Assembly: GCA_027605045.1 (NCBI GenBank)
Contig: JAQFWX010000012.1
Span: 198,930 to 262,929 of the forward strand
Reading direction: 5' to 3'
DNA: 64,000 nt
From: Phallus indusiatus
Lineage: Eukaryota; Basidiomycota; Agaricomycetes; Phallales; Phallaceae
A program made the translations under genes and the position numbers. Under the pieces are notes generated by a model, which had not been told where the DNA came from, did not search any database, and saw only the letters and a list, made by a program, of their open reading frames with translations. Numbering within the stretch: position 1 is the first letter of the stretch; the number at the start of each line of letters is the position of its first letter. Positions 36,467 through 49,736 of this stretch are shown here, piece after piece.

Positions 36467-38413
36467 TCAGAAGTTGAATTCGGAGGTTGATTCGCCGGAT
36501 GATGCCGCCTCTTCTGATACGAAATTCTCCTAGATCACAAGTAAGTAAACTGAAAACAATCAACTAGGTGAGACAGAACCTTGGTGGAATTTGCAATTAT
36601 AGACATCCAAGTTTTATTAGTCATAAATATAGGCGGGCTAGACGTCTGCACGTCTACGTTCGTAGTCGCAACAGTGTTGCTAGCAGTTTCTGATCTGAAA
36701 TACCGTCGTCCATTGAGACTAGAACGAAATTCCTCAGAAATTGAGTATAAAAATGATTGAATTGGAAAACCACTCACGAAGCCAGAAGGGCATTTGAGTA
36801 GGCTGACGATTTCATTAATACCCTTGTCTATCCCGTATATACCAAAAATGAACTTACTTCCTGCGCTGATGGAACAAGCCGCCCAGTATATAGATGCTTT
36901 CGGCATAGCTGCAAACTATAGTGACGTGAGCAAACGAGAGCACCCTAAGTACGTCGTTCAAATAAACAGAGATGCCCTCACAAAGGTTAACCCAAACAGC
37001 GCAAGAATACTAAAAAAACACAGTTAGGCTATTCTCCTTCTTTAATGAGAAAAATGGGCGGTACCTAGTGAGGGCACCGGTGCTGATTGTATAGGCAATC
37101 AAAACATTAATGACATGATCCGTTCTGAATACAAAGCAGGGATAAGTAAAACTAAATCAGTTTCAGTTTCCCCAAATTAGAAATACCTTTTTACTCCTGT
37201 TCTTCCCTTGTGTAGGTAATATGCTTGAAGGACGCTTATCACACACCCGCAGGCTGCAGTTAATGCTAGCGATACGCAAGCAGGGATCTATATGTATGCA
37301 AGTTATAAGCTAGTATCCCAAAATATCATTAATCATTTTGCCTGTTGGTTTTTTGGAAGGCCAGAAGAATGAATATTCCTGTGGATTAATTTAAAAAAGC
37401 CTTTAAGGAAAATTGATAAAGAGTGATAATTACGCTTCTACAGCGGCAGCTAGGCGTCTTTGAGACCTATCGGTAGTAAAACCGAAACGGAATGGAACTC
37501 ACCAATCTTGATTCCTAATGAAGAAACATTCAATACGTTACAGAGAATGAGACTTGTTTCTTTGCTTACCGTTGGAAATTACTGATAACGTTACCTGACA
37601 GAGTGATATTAAGTAGGACTATGACTTCAGTTATAATGAAAACTCACAATCAACACGAGCAGTTTTTTCTGATAACCGCTTACTGTGAAAAATTGATCAG
37701 AGGTTATAGCTTAATTGCCGTATTAGCACATAAGGAGACTTACGTTTATAGACTCTAATTGCGAAAAAACTGTGAAATTAGATCAATAGTGTCCCTTTTT
37801 ATTGTACCGAGATAAAGCCTTACCATTCTACGATGAATGTAACCAGGGCCTAACTTTTCTTGAACTTTAATTTTCTGTTATGAAGAGTACAATAACTTAC
37901 GATAACGACGGGGAGGTACTGGGGAAGCATTGATAATGTCAGAGTGGATGCAAGATACAAATGTCGGAAGAACACACAGCCCATGACCTGATAAAAAAAC
38001 AAATTTAACGGGGTTAATAGCATGGACTTGTCTACATACCACACGTGATGAGATAAGGAGGAGGGGTTGTCGAAATTTGTTATCACATAATAATACATTC
38101 CGTGACATAGGAATATTACGGACAGCGTTGTCAGTACAACTATTCCTTGAACCTGTGAATCGTGGTTTGGATGTAATGAGGGCTTATGCACGACAAGTTG
38201 GTATTACACATTCCGCGGCCATACCATGTATTTTATATACTTTGTATCATTTTCAAACGTTTGGATATATGCAAGAACTTGCATAAGGAAAATTCCGTAT
38301 AGCCTAATAAAACATTCTCAATTGAGACCAACGAGTTCGTTGTTTTGAAAGGCTTACAAAACGGATAATAAAACACCTATGAGCTCGGCTCCCAGGGTAT
38401 CATTGAACGCCAT
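36467..38413 (-). CDS. DUF6534-type multi-pass membrane protein
   Basis: DUF6534 proteins are mushroom-expanded seven-helix membrane proteins without known function. In-phase exons are 38413-38358, 38303-38225, 38152-38040, 37987-37978 (10 nt), 37918-37901, 37849-37824, 37769-37744, 37682-37648 and 37594-37570. They read MAFNDTLGAELIGVLLSVLL, CHGMYYYVITNFDNPSSL and ALVTFIVECFFAIRVYKLS. Later exons give IPACVSLALTAACGCVISVL then GRTGVK, RTDHVINVLIAYTISTGALT, AAMPKASIYWAACSI and NALLASLNGRR. All are in family order (CH..YYY..TN..NP, F...R...LS, L..SRTG, NGRR). The segment 37340-37570 holds tiny exons that I could not fix with certainty. The stop is 36467 if a 50-nt intron with donor GTTCTG is used, otherwise 36535. 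Confidence 0.72.
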
Positions 38414-38848
38414 TCAGGTAGATGAGAGGGGATGCACTTTAGGTGCTACCTCGGGAGCTCCGAGTTTTATGCAATTGTTAGCCGTGTGCGTCAACATTCA
38501 ACCGTCTACATCAAAAGCAAGGATTGCCGAGCTACAAATATGATTTTCCGTTACCAGCGTCATTTCATGCATCTTTTGGACACATGTATGGATATTTTAA
38601 TATCGGCCCGTTGAGAAGCGGCAAGCCGTACCAATTCTGCACGCAATTCATCATTAGCTAATTGAAGCATAATCAACCACTTGACTCAACTGAGATAAGA
38701 AATATCGAATTTACGTGCCTTCGATAAGATTGTTGAACAAAATACTAATGAATGATACATCTCTCGCTAGACTTTGTATCTCGGTCTAGTCTAGTGAAAG
38801 TTAGGAAACCACAGCCCGTACTCCGGTGACTCGATTGAGGCAGTATCC

Positions 38849-39229
38849 ATGTTCGTCGTCCTAATATTCAGTTACGAAAATATCGTCTCATTTGAAGGTT
38901 TCACCCGTAACATCGGTTTTCACGCTTACAGCGCTCAGCTTGTATGCCAGGCTAGATGATGTCTAAACTCGTTTATATCAGCTGTTGCTTCAAGTTGAAG
39001 CGCGTGGACTTGCTATGCAGGAGCGAATGAATCGTCTCATTAAACTAGGTAAAGAGGTTATCCCGATGAACAAACATAGGATCAGATTTCACCATCTCGC
39101 GTACCTTCGAGTATCACAACCCGAGCGCAGGCTGAAGAGACGAGAAGATCCCTAATCAACGCCCACGCCACCAAGCTTGAGGGCTATTCCGAGCTCTTTC
39201 CTATCTTGTCAGACGACTGGCACCAATAA
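38849..39229 (+). CDS. Possible small gene or fragment with a coiled coil
   Basis: Three segments can be joined in phase: 38849-38941, 38982-39048 and 39138-39229. The product has a hydrophobic start, a coiled-coil stretch (VEARGLAMQERMNRLIKL) and an end reading LINAHATKLEGY...DDW. It loosely resembles the coiled coil that precedes the conserved module in Mug135-like proteins, but that module is missing. The first intron would be only 40 nt. It may be a fragment. Confidence 0.3.
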
Positions 39230-39733
39230 ATACGTTCTCTTTTGTAGTCAACAAGTCAACAATTAACGAGGAAGACAAGCTGAAGACTGGCGCATAATAT
39301 AAATATCTAAAACGTTTTTAGTAAACTGTAATCACCTATTCATGATGAAGGTAGAACCGACCTCGCCCCTCACTCATTGTTGAGATAACTGATATCTTAA
39401 ATATCATCCAAACAAATCTTAGCTTGGCTCATTCGACGAACTCTATTAGCAATGAGGACGGATTGAAACATTGTGGAAAACAGTTTCAAAAGTTAAAACA
39501 AGTGTCACATACGGCACGTGACCAGCGTCGGAGTTCGGAATTCTCATGCCTTCCACCCAACTTGTATTAATCACCGGGTCCAATTAAAAGACTAGCAAGT
39601 CCAAGAAGTCATCGTGCTGGATTTTTGGAGAAGAATCATCGGAATAGGAGTTTTGCCGTTGCGTAGAGAGTCTGTTGATACCCACGACGATATACCTTTA
39701 GCCCCCTACAGACGCACAGTTGTTAAGCTAGGG

Positions 39734-42700
39734 ATGAAGTTCAGGTTAGACAAACATTTTCCTTTGGTCTTTTTTTTTGGAGTGTATATAACCGTTTGAT
39801 AGCAATTCGCTCAAATTTAATGCCGTCTCCGAATGGTGGGATCATTATATTGCTTACGACCATCTGAAAAAGCAGGTGTACCAGCTAGAGAAGGAGCACC
39901 AACGAGCTAATACGGGCTATCCTCGATATCGGGATTTAGAGGCCGCACCAGAAGAAGCTGCTTTGCTTAGTGGTAGTGGAAGACTGGATGAACGTTTTCG
40001 ACCATCCTTGGACCACGAGCTGAAGAAAATCACTACGTTCTACGAGAAACAGGAAAATGACGTGTTCGGAAGACTTAGCGCTATGGAAGAAGAGATTCGG
40101 TATAGAGAATCGCAAGGATTGAGACCTGAAGAGGCATACTTGTCTCCTGATAGCGAGCCCGATGAAGACGAAGACCACCTTGACGATCGTTTATCTCCTA
40201 CTGTTGACTCGCCAAGCCGCACCACTAGAATTCGCCCAAGGTCGTTTGCTTCAAGCTCACGTAAGTCGTCGGTTTTTATTAGCGGTGTTTTACGTGGCGA
40301 AAGGTGATTTCTTATATATCACGCTAGGCGAAAATCCCGCGCGTCACACCGCAAGAAGCCAAGAGAGAAGATACAGTACTTCGTCGAGCGAAGATGGTGG
40401 AGAACTGGAGGCTAGCTTGTTATCTCTCCCTTCCAATCTGCCACCCGTATTCGAGGTTGAGCACACAGATAGTACCACAAGACCCCCAGAACCAGCAACA
40501 TACCATTCAAACCGATCGCACAAACAATCTCGTTCACGACCTCGTTTGAGTCAAGTCTTTGCATCCATAACGTCTAATACCAATGATACCGCCGTGACCG
40601 TTTGGACTGCAAAAAACAGCTACGCCTTTGACACTCGTGCTCTATTCAAGAGGAAACTTGTTGATCTCTTTATATCCCTAACATCGTTGCGCTCATATGT
40701 AGAGCTGAATTATTCCGGATTCAGTAAAATCCTCAAGAAGTGCGTTTTTCTTTTGTATTATAATGACCTGTCGTTCATACGTTACAGATTCGACAAACAT
40801 ACCTACAGCGAAGTAGTTCCTTCAATCTGTAAATGCTTTATATCTCTTTTAATTTTGGAGTCTCCTTTCTTCTAGCTCAAACAGTCGTACATGCAGGATG
40901 TTGTTGAGAAGGCTTATCCATTTCTGCCGGCGACTCGAGCCAAGTTGAAAGAGGCCATTGGTCAAACAGTTTCACTGTATGCCAAATGCGTTACGAAGAA
41001 TGATATTTCGGTGGCAAATAAGCAACTCCGTGTACACCAGCGAGAACAGATTGCTTGGGAAAGAGATACGGTATGGCGCCAAATGATCGACGCAGAACGA
41101 CGTGGCCGTGCGGAGAATGATGACGACACAGATAATGAAGGAAACCAGGCGATTCGACCTTCTACGCATAACTTCGTTTTTGAAACACCTCTGGGAACTA
41201 TCCGTTTCAGGAAGAAAAAGATTTTCGTGCTTGTCGGGCTTGCGGTTTTCATTTTCTTGTTGAAATATAGTGTTGTTTCGGAAGTTGAAGCGAACAATTG
41301 CTTCGCTATACTGGTTTTCGCCACAATTTTGTGGGCATCTGAGGTTAGTTCTTATTTTATCTACGTAGTTGATGTTCACAGTTGAAAATAGGCTATACCC
41401 TTATTTGTCACTGCTTTACTGATACCTCCATTACTTGTGATGTTCAGAACTATCCGGTCTACCGATGCTCCTTACACCCGCCTTCCAACGAAGGATGCTG
41501 CTAAGTATGTCTCAAACAAAGGCCGGTAACATCTGAATACTGGCTTACCATCATTTCAGGTTTATATTTGCAGCCATGTTTTCACCAACAATTATGCTCC
41601 TTATTGGAGGCTTCACCATAGCAGCAGCCGTCAGCAAAACTGGTATCGACAAAATACTCGTAACGCGGGTTCTCAGCTTAGCCGGAACACGACCTAACGT
41701 TGTAATCCTTACATTTATGGCCGTGTCGTGCTTTATGAGCATGTGGATAAGCAACGTTGCTGCGCCTACTTTATGCTTCACACTTATTCAGGTTCGCATT
41801 ATTTATTGAATAACTGAGGTTGCAGTTAATTAAAGCATATGATGATAGCCTATTCTACGGACCTTACCCTCGAAAACCACATTTGCTCCGTGTCTGATAG
41901 TAAGTTATTGGTTGAACCCATGTATTGTCAAAAGCCCGGGGAACTGACGATAACGATGTTAAGCTGGGTATAGCACTAGCTGCCAACATCGGTGGACAAA
42001 CATCGCCAATTTCTTCTCCACAAAATGTGATAGCCTTTGGACAAATGGATCCACCCATCAGCTGGTTACAGTGGTTTGCCGTCGCATTACCCGTCTCATT
42101 CATCTCTATTATCATTATCTGGCTTCTTCTCTTGGTGAGCTACCGGCCGGGATCTACGGCGGACGGTGAACCATTGGAAATTAGACCGATAAGATATAGT
42201 AAAGAGGCTTTGAACGTCAAGCAGTGGTGGGTTTTGTTCGTATGCTTCACGACTATTGCGCTGTGGTGCGTTGAGTATAAGATTGAGAATGTTGTGGGAG
42301 ATATGGGTGTCATTGCTATTTTGCCCATTGTTGCCTTCTTTGGTACGGGTGTGCTAAAAAAGGTGGGTTAACGCTCTTTTTCTTTTTTTTATTGTCTTTG
42401 ATCTGATTATCTTAGAGCGATTTTGAGCAATTTCTGTGGACCATTGTGTGTAAGTTTGAATCTTTTTCTTAGCAAAAACTTAATATTCTGTTATACTGAC
42501 TTCGTTCTAGTCCTTGCGATGGGTGGAATTTCATTGGGAAAAGGCGTCGAGTCAAGTGGATTGCTTGCTGTTACCGATGGAATAGTTCGCGATGCCATAA
42601 AAGGTCTATCACTCAATGAAGTCGTGTTTGTCTTGTCTGGAATTGTTCTGGTGCGGTCGTAAAGTTTACACTCGTTTTCATGAGCTTCTGCTGAACCTCC

Positions 42701-43188
42701 AATAGGTTATATCCACCTTCATCAGTCACACTGTTGCCAGCGTACTTCTCGTTCCGATTGCAAAACAGATTGGAGATCAACTGTCTGGCCAACCGCACCC
42801 TAGATTGCTCATTTTTCTGACTGGATTGATTTGTTCGACGGGTATGGCAATGCCTGTTTCAGGATTCCCTAACCAGACCGCGTATGTGAAGTGTTGTTTA
42901 TCGTTTGAACGAGATGTCAAGTTGATTTTGGTGATGGGTTTAGTGCTAATCAAGTGAACGAACTGGGTGATTTGTATCTTAGCAACATTGACTTCTTGAA
43001 GAACGGTATCCCTGCGAGTATATTAGCTACCTTGGTATGTTCCTAGTTTCTTCTGACTTCTATTTTCGCGTTGTGTATTAACACCTAATCTGTCCACGTA
43101 GGTTGTATCGACTGTGGGGTATCTTTTGATGCGGGCGATCGGGTATGTCTTATTCGTGAAACATTATGATCGATGTCTTACGGGCTAG
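39734..43188 (+). CDS. PHO91: SPX-domain low-affinity phosphate transporter (Pho91 type)
   Basis: Fourteen exons join in phase to 899 codons. They start with 39734-39744 and 39803-40260 and end with 42944-43034 and 43102-43188. Residues 1 to about 310 form an SPX domain, which senses inositol pyrophosphates and so phosphate status. It begins MKFSNSLKFNAVSEWWDHYI, has a KKITTFYEKQE helix, and ends with LNYSGFSKILKKFDKHT, which carries the ligand-binding Lys cluster. From about residue 415 follow many membrane helices of the anion:Na+ symporter type (DASS), with SNVAAPTLC, NIGGQTSPISSPQN and FISHTVASVLLVPI. Yeast Pho91 exports phosphate and Na+ from the vacuole; relatives Pho87/Pho90 act at the plasma membrane, and I cannot tell which applies here. 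The start follows the SPX consensus. Confidence 0.9.
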
Positions 43189-46100
43189 ATTAGATTGTGA
43201 CGAAATTCCTCGAAGTTTTATTGGAATTGTGGGCGTGTTTTGAACCAGGATCCGTTTTTATTTATTTATGAATCGGTGGCAGTTTGAATGGTTTCTAGAA
43301 TATGATAGTTTCTTCATAACAACACTTCATCGACATCACGCTTTGATCATTGCTTAATTTCATTCCTTAATCACAGAAAATTTGGGTGCCTTGTCGCCAC
43401 AGCTGCTGCGGATGAAAGTTGCAGTGAGCTCGTGAATAGTGTGATGAATGATGTTTCTAATATGCACAAATTAAAAAAGTGGAAGTACTGACTGTGAGGC
43501 TGTGAACGGGGTGGACGAAGCGAGGATGAAAAGTGAGCGGAGTTTAAATACGTGAACTCGCTCTCGCTTTGTTTTCGTGACTTGTGTGCGGAAAACTTAA
43601 CACTAAATTGTTCGAGGTTTGAAGTTTGATCTTTCATTTAAACATGTGATCATTTCTATATTAACATTGATTCTGTCACGGACAAACTAGACTTTGAACA
43701 AGCTCGCCCTTTTTGCTGACGGCGCCTTCTATGATCACAACTTGGGATTAACTCGGAACTATTCGCAAATTTTCCGTTGTCAAGATGCTCTTAAATTAAA
43801 TTTTCTGTGTATTTGCATTTCACGTCACACTTTGCGCTATTCTAGACCGAGCACACCGAGCCATCAATGCATCATGCATCAAGACTCCTTCATTACACGT
43901 AGCACGATGCATAAGTATTGCATGCATGCGCCATTTCATTTCTCAAGCCACTCCATGCCAGCTCAAATATTGAGTTCCTGGCCGTTCCCATAGCAAGTTA
44001 TGGGCTGCATGGTATGTTGCTTTGTATCATTTAATTCTGCGTGATACCTGATAACAAGCAATAATAGATACGATATGTATATCATACCAGTGTCTCGCGA
44101 ACGCATGAAAAATTCAGAAATAGGTCTACAATGACGAATGTTCTACATTTAGTGTCTTGTCAAAACTTATCTGTTACAGGCTCAAAGACTGATAGGCCCT
44201 AGGATCAGTCGTTCACCTCATAAGGTCTAGCTTCAGCGCTTGGTCGTACTCTTTTCATTTAATCGTATAAGCGGAAGAAAACGCGTATTCGCGGTGAAAA
44301 AAAGGTGCCCTCGGCATCATTAAATGCTGGTCTGCTGGTCATGATCATTCGTCATTTGAACCGGACTCCTGTCCTCTACTCCTTCTGTGGAGAGCATTTT
44401 TATACACGCAATGTTCTTTTGGTTACCAAGTCAACTAAAAGATTCTTTGACAAGAAGTATTGAACACGCCTTTTTGGAAAATGAATAACGCCTTTTGAAG
44501 CTTGTGAGGAACGAACGCGGTCACTCGCCGATAGGAGATTCTTTGGGGTATCTTGTTTTTTTTTTCCTTTTCTATTTTCGCTCTTTCGTTGCTTTCGTGG
44601 CCGCCTGCTACTCGCTCAAATCCAACGCATGACTATGGATTCCCGAAACTCGATTTCATACAGTCAGACTAATCCCGACTCGGCTCAAGCGAATCACATG
44701 GAGTCTTTTCTTCACTGTTTCCAGCTGATAGGGTTGATTCTCTATTATACTGTTCAAACTCTAACAAGAATGACGCATGTGTATTTTGTATTTTGAATAG
44801 TGTCAAATATACGATCTTTTACCTCCTCAAGCTCTTTGACACTATATTTTATACTATGCTCGGAATAGAAGAAGTGTCCAGGTGGGGTATGTATTGAGGC
44901 TTATGACCCATTTCAATGACATCGGCTAAAGAAAGGATGCCATTCTTCCCAAAAATATCTTCCCTGCTGCGACATCGTTGAGTGAGATCTGAGCGTGAAC
45001 TGGAAGCGGCGCGCGTGACCTCCTCGAGTGACTCCCGGACCCCCAAGTGCCACCACTGAGTGGACAATTGACCGCCAGGAAGATCATGCTTAATCACACA
45101 AGACGTACGTATACGTACCCTCACTTTTCAATATCTGATATCGCCGAACGCAATTCTCGAAAGGGACTAGCCCTGGTTCACACGATTACGATAACTTCCA
45201 TATGACCTTTTTGACTTTATCTTGGGTAACAACATGGTCTGCGGATTTTCTCTGGAATCATGATTTCGCGATCCACGCGTTCTTCTCCTCTGGACGTTCT
45301 CCTTTGCCTTACAGGATATATACATTTGCATACGTCTATGGGCTCGAGCTGCTTCTTGGTCCAATGCGGTTCAGGGGTGAAACGCCGTGTCAGACGCGGA
45401 TAGAAAACTCGGACCATTTATCAGCTTTGACGATACATACAACGCCATGGCAATACTTATGGACTGTTTTCTTGTTTTATCCCTATCGTGGCGGGTTAGC
45501 ACGTTGAACGGTGCGATATACGGAGTTTGATTCTCCTATCATATGAAGGTGCAATGGCCTAAAACGTTTTCAGAGAGGAGGTCCGAGTCCTAGGCTTGTT
45601 GGCTAGCAGCTGAGGAAAAATGTTCACGACGCAAGGTCCTATACCATCCCTCGAAATTGACTTATTGCCCGCCTCGCCCAAAATGTGAATCTGCGATTTA
45701 ATATAGTTACCAATCATTATCAACTATTACGACTGCGACGCCGGGTTGCTAAGGCTCGAACCCCGTCTCCCTCGAAGCCTCGCCTTAATTATGAGGAAGC
45801 CTTAAGTCCCCATCCCAAACATAGTTTCCTTCATCCAAATTCGTGTTCCGGAAAGGTACGCAATACCTTTTTTTAGCACTCGGCGTCATTGTGACCTTTG
45901 TCTCATAAGCTTCCTTTTTCCGAACCGACCGCGTATGAGGATATTTGCGGATTTGAACTGCTACGTCTAAAGAAAACACCCATGTGGTGATTTATCCCAA
46001 ATCGCTATCTCTCACTCCTCTAAACGCCTTCATTCACAGCTAATTCGTGACCCGGTCTTCGTAAGGGCTTAGGCGTATGTGTATGTACCTCATACATATG

Positions 46101-46462
46101 CACTCTCTCACTGCGACACGCTTCCACGTGGAAAACTTTCTAATGTGATTCTTATGGCTCCTTATGGTTCCTACCGGTCGGTCCTGTGGTCTGCTGGTCT
46201 TGTGCTGTATGCACCAGCACACACCCTTTTCTCGCCCTTTTTTCATTTTTCAATTCAGTTCTTTTTTTCGATATCAATAACGGCAAACGCCAACGTGTCA
46301 GCGCTTTGTCGAAGCTAGGAGTTTGTTCGGTTTTTCCTTTTTTAAAAAAGAGATATGCTCGGGTGGTTATAAGAGACACCTTTTGGACTTGGGTTGCTCT
46401 GTCTGCGTTCTCTGCGAGCCTTTGGATCGGTCTTGGTTTTTGGTCTAACTCTCTGGAATATC
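43189..46462. other. Gene-poor stretch
   Basis: No joinable exons or recognised domains. The frame at 44849-45124 (-) is the most protein-like but has no family features. A short T-arm-like sequence near 45750 does not extend to a tRNA. Confidence 0.45.
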
Positions 46463-48776
46463 ATGCGGCAATCCCTTTTCTTCTCACTCTTCATCGCGTC
46501 GTTCGGATATGTTTTCTCCTTCGACCTTACCAAGAATAGCAACGTACGCTTTGTGTTACTGGTGAATACACTCTATTGACTGACAATCTTTCATAGTTGG
46601 CAGTATATTGGGGTCAAGTGCGTACCTACATTATCACACCATGACCGTAGCCGTTCTCACACAAGCGAATAGAACTCGTACGGCGTAACCCATCCGAGTT
46701 CAACCCAACAACAGCAGAACCTGTCATACTACTGTCAAGATGATAGCATAGACGTTTTACCTCTTGCTTTTCTGGACACCTTTTTTGCTGAAGGAGGCCT
46801 ACCGCATTATGATCTTTCCAACGTTAGTTCTCAGTTGATTCTCACGTTTCAAGCGTGTCTTGACCTTCGTTTATGTGTAGATATGTAGCAGTGATAGTGA
46901 TCCTACCTTTTCTGGGACTGAATTGGCAGAATGTCAGTTTATGGCTGCCGATATTGAAGTGCGTTCCTTCTTTTATCTCGCCGATCAACCTTATTTTCTT
47001 ATCTCGATCATGTTTGTTGACAGGCCTGTCAAGCAAAGGGAAAGCTCGTAACTCTTAGTTTGGGCGGCGGTGCTGCATCAGGCGTCACATTTTCATCGGC
47101 TTCGCAAGCCGAAAGTTTTGCCAATACGGTGAGAATCTCCCTTTTTTTGCCTTTCCACCTACCATCGGATCCTTGTCACTCATACTATCATCCTATTTTT
47201 CGTTCACCGTAAGATCTGGGATTTATTCTTGGGTGGAAGTAGCTCTACTCGGCCATTTGGTTCTGCTATCCTTGACGGGTTAGTATTCCTCAAAGCCTTT
47301 CCGTTTTGAAAAGTAATCTCAAGACTGTCTGGCCCTTTTGTAATACAGAGTCGACTTAGATATTGAAGGCGGAGGAACGACTTACTATGACTCGTTCATT
47401 AATCAAATCCAATCCAATGCTCAAGGTGGTAGCAAAAAGTTTGTCTCTTTTAACACCAGTTGTCAAGAACCGTCTTGTCTGAACGTTTTTTCTTCTTTTA
47501 GGTACTATATCTCCGGCGCACCACAATGTCCCTACCCCGATGCTTATATGGGCACAGTTCTTAATGCTGCTTCATTTGATATGGTTTACGTTCAGTTCTG
47601 TGAGTGTAGCAAGTGTTACTTGTCTCCTCTTTACTTATTAGTCGTTTACCATTCAAGACAACAACTATTGCGGTCTCACTGAATTCAATAATCCAAATGT
47701 GCGTTTTCATCTTCTTTTATTCATCTACGCGCGACGCTGATGTCGGACGATGATGGGTAGGACTGGGATTTCAGTACTTGGTAAGTGACTGTCTTATCTC
47801 TCATAAACGAACGACCGATAATAACGTTGATCAGGGACAACTGGGCCAAAACGGTATCTATCAATCCAAACGTCAAAGTATACATTGGTGCGCCCGGTTC
47901 TTCGACGGCTGCTGGATCAGGGTACGTCGATGCTGCCACCCTCGGATCGATTGTCCAGCAAACTCAAGGGAACTTTTCATCTTTCGGAGGTATGTGTATT
48001 GTAAAATTGCGAGAAAGCTCAAGCTCATAGATGGTAATCTGATGATGGTTTCATATAGGTGTTATGATGTGGGATGCTTCACAAGCATACGTCAATGGTC
48101 GCTATGACGCGGCCATCAAGGCCTATTTGACGGGCGGACCACCACCACCATCTTCACCACCCACATCTTCGCCGCCATCTTCTACCCCAACATCCAAATC
48201 GACGTCATCATCAAGCTCCAAGAGTAGCAGTCATTCTTCATCAGCACCCACCTCGTCACCATCACCGACATCAACGGCTGCACCAACCTCATGCGCCGGC
48301 GTACCAGCTTGGTCTAATACAGTGGCATATCAAGGAGGATCGTCGGTTGTGTATAGTAAGTTCTTACCTCTATGTTTTGAGGTACATGTGCTAAACCTTT
48401 TTTGTAGATGGATCTTTGTGGACTGCGAAGTGGTGGACGGAGGCTGATACACCAGGTAAGGTCAAATCTATGACTACTAGTATAGTGGTATATCTGTCAC
48501 GGAGTTCGTGGATAGTCAATGACACGGTTCATTGCCACGTCATGACGCCACTTTGCACTCTTCTGTTGTTGTTGAGTATACAGATGTTCTGACTCTTTTT
48601 GAACAGGAGGTGCCGCTGGCGTTTGGGTGGATGAAGGTACTTGTTCAAGTTTGGGCGGTTCGGTCGCCACTTCCAAAGGTGCCGCGTCATCTGCTCCTGC
48701 TGCTAGAACCGGGTCCGCTGCGCCTGCTGCTGTACCCACGGGATCAACCAAGCATTCGCGGTTCTTCCGAGTATGA
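46463..48776 (+). CDS. Secreted GH18 (class III) chitinase with C-terminal chitin-binding module
   Basis: Fourteen exons join in phase to 472 residues. The signal peptide is residues 1-19 ([19 protein letters not shown]). The GH18 barrel starts at NLAVYWGQNSYG and includes the LSLGGG strand and the catalytic DGVDLDIE motif, with acid/base Glu173; [14 protein letters not shown] and [12 protein letters not shown] follow. All key residues are present, so it should hydrolyse chitin. A Ser/Pro/Thr linker (about 320-375) leads to a carbohydrate-binding module of the CBM5/12 type ([20 protein letters not shown], then [10 protein letters not shown]). A short Ala/Ser-rich tail ends in HSRFFRV. The role is likely wall remodelling or chitin degradation outside the cell. 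Several exons are very small, down to 20 nt. Confidence 0.92.
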
Positions 48777-49736
48777 AAACTTTTCCCTTTCCTGCCTTTT
48801 TCCTAGACGAATTGTTGAATGACCAACCAACACGGAATGCCCAACGAGAAACGACCATGGAATGAATTTGTTTTCGTGTAATTACCTTTTCTTTTTCTTT
48901 TGAGGCTTTCAAAGGTTTTTTCTTTTTTTTATCTTTACAAGATATTATGTATTACAGTGTATACACCATGTAAACCTGTCACTTGTACCAGTATGTACGT
49001 GTTCACTATGTGTCTATTATATTAGGGTTTTTTAGAGCTGTCTTATTTCTTTTCGTGTCAGTGGTGCTGGCGCTATACTAATCTCGTTGTCATTGTTATC
49101 GTTTAGCAAGCTATGTGAGGAAAAATGTTGAACTTTGGAAAAGAACCTGATGAATAATGACAGATTACGAGATAAATTGGGTGTCGTATAACGATAACAA
49201 AATGTGCGCTATGAATCAGCTATGAATTCCCTTGAAACACCAGGCAACTCGGAGTTCAAGTTTATAAGGATACCAACCGGGATTGATGAGTAGATGACCC
49301 CTATTAACTTAGTGGGCAACATCTAATTAGGGTTTACCTTTCTATTTTGTCGTTGGTTCGACTCTCACAAATGTGTTTTTATTTGACACCTGTTGCACTG
49401 ACTTTTCGGGGGTGGTAGTTTATTACTACTTACACTTTTCTAGACTCTTTGATTCTGTTGACAAGGCCTGCTTGTGTAAGGATAACGTAGTCGCACCACA
49501 GTTGCTAGAATCATTGCTCAGCCGCATGTACAGGCGGATTCTCACAACTCAAAACACCGAAATTACGAAATCGTGGGTGAAAAATGTCAAAAAAACCAAT
49601 AAGGTCAAATCAACGTATTTCAAGAAAACAGTACATGTACAAAATAACTTGAAAATATCTAGCTGGAGCTCACAAAATTTGATACCAATATGCTCCGACT
49701 CGATCAGGCAATTACCTGTCGGCTCAAACTTCCGGT
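48777..49736. other. Region between the convergent chitinase and ATPase genes
   Basis: Holds the 3' ends of both genes. No other gene is supported. Confidence 0.5.

Noticed and set aside
45735..45760. T-arm-like sequence suggesting a tRNA
   Set aside because: The stem does not pair over five bases and no matching acceptor or anticodon arm lies nearby.
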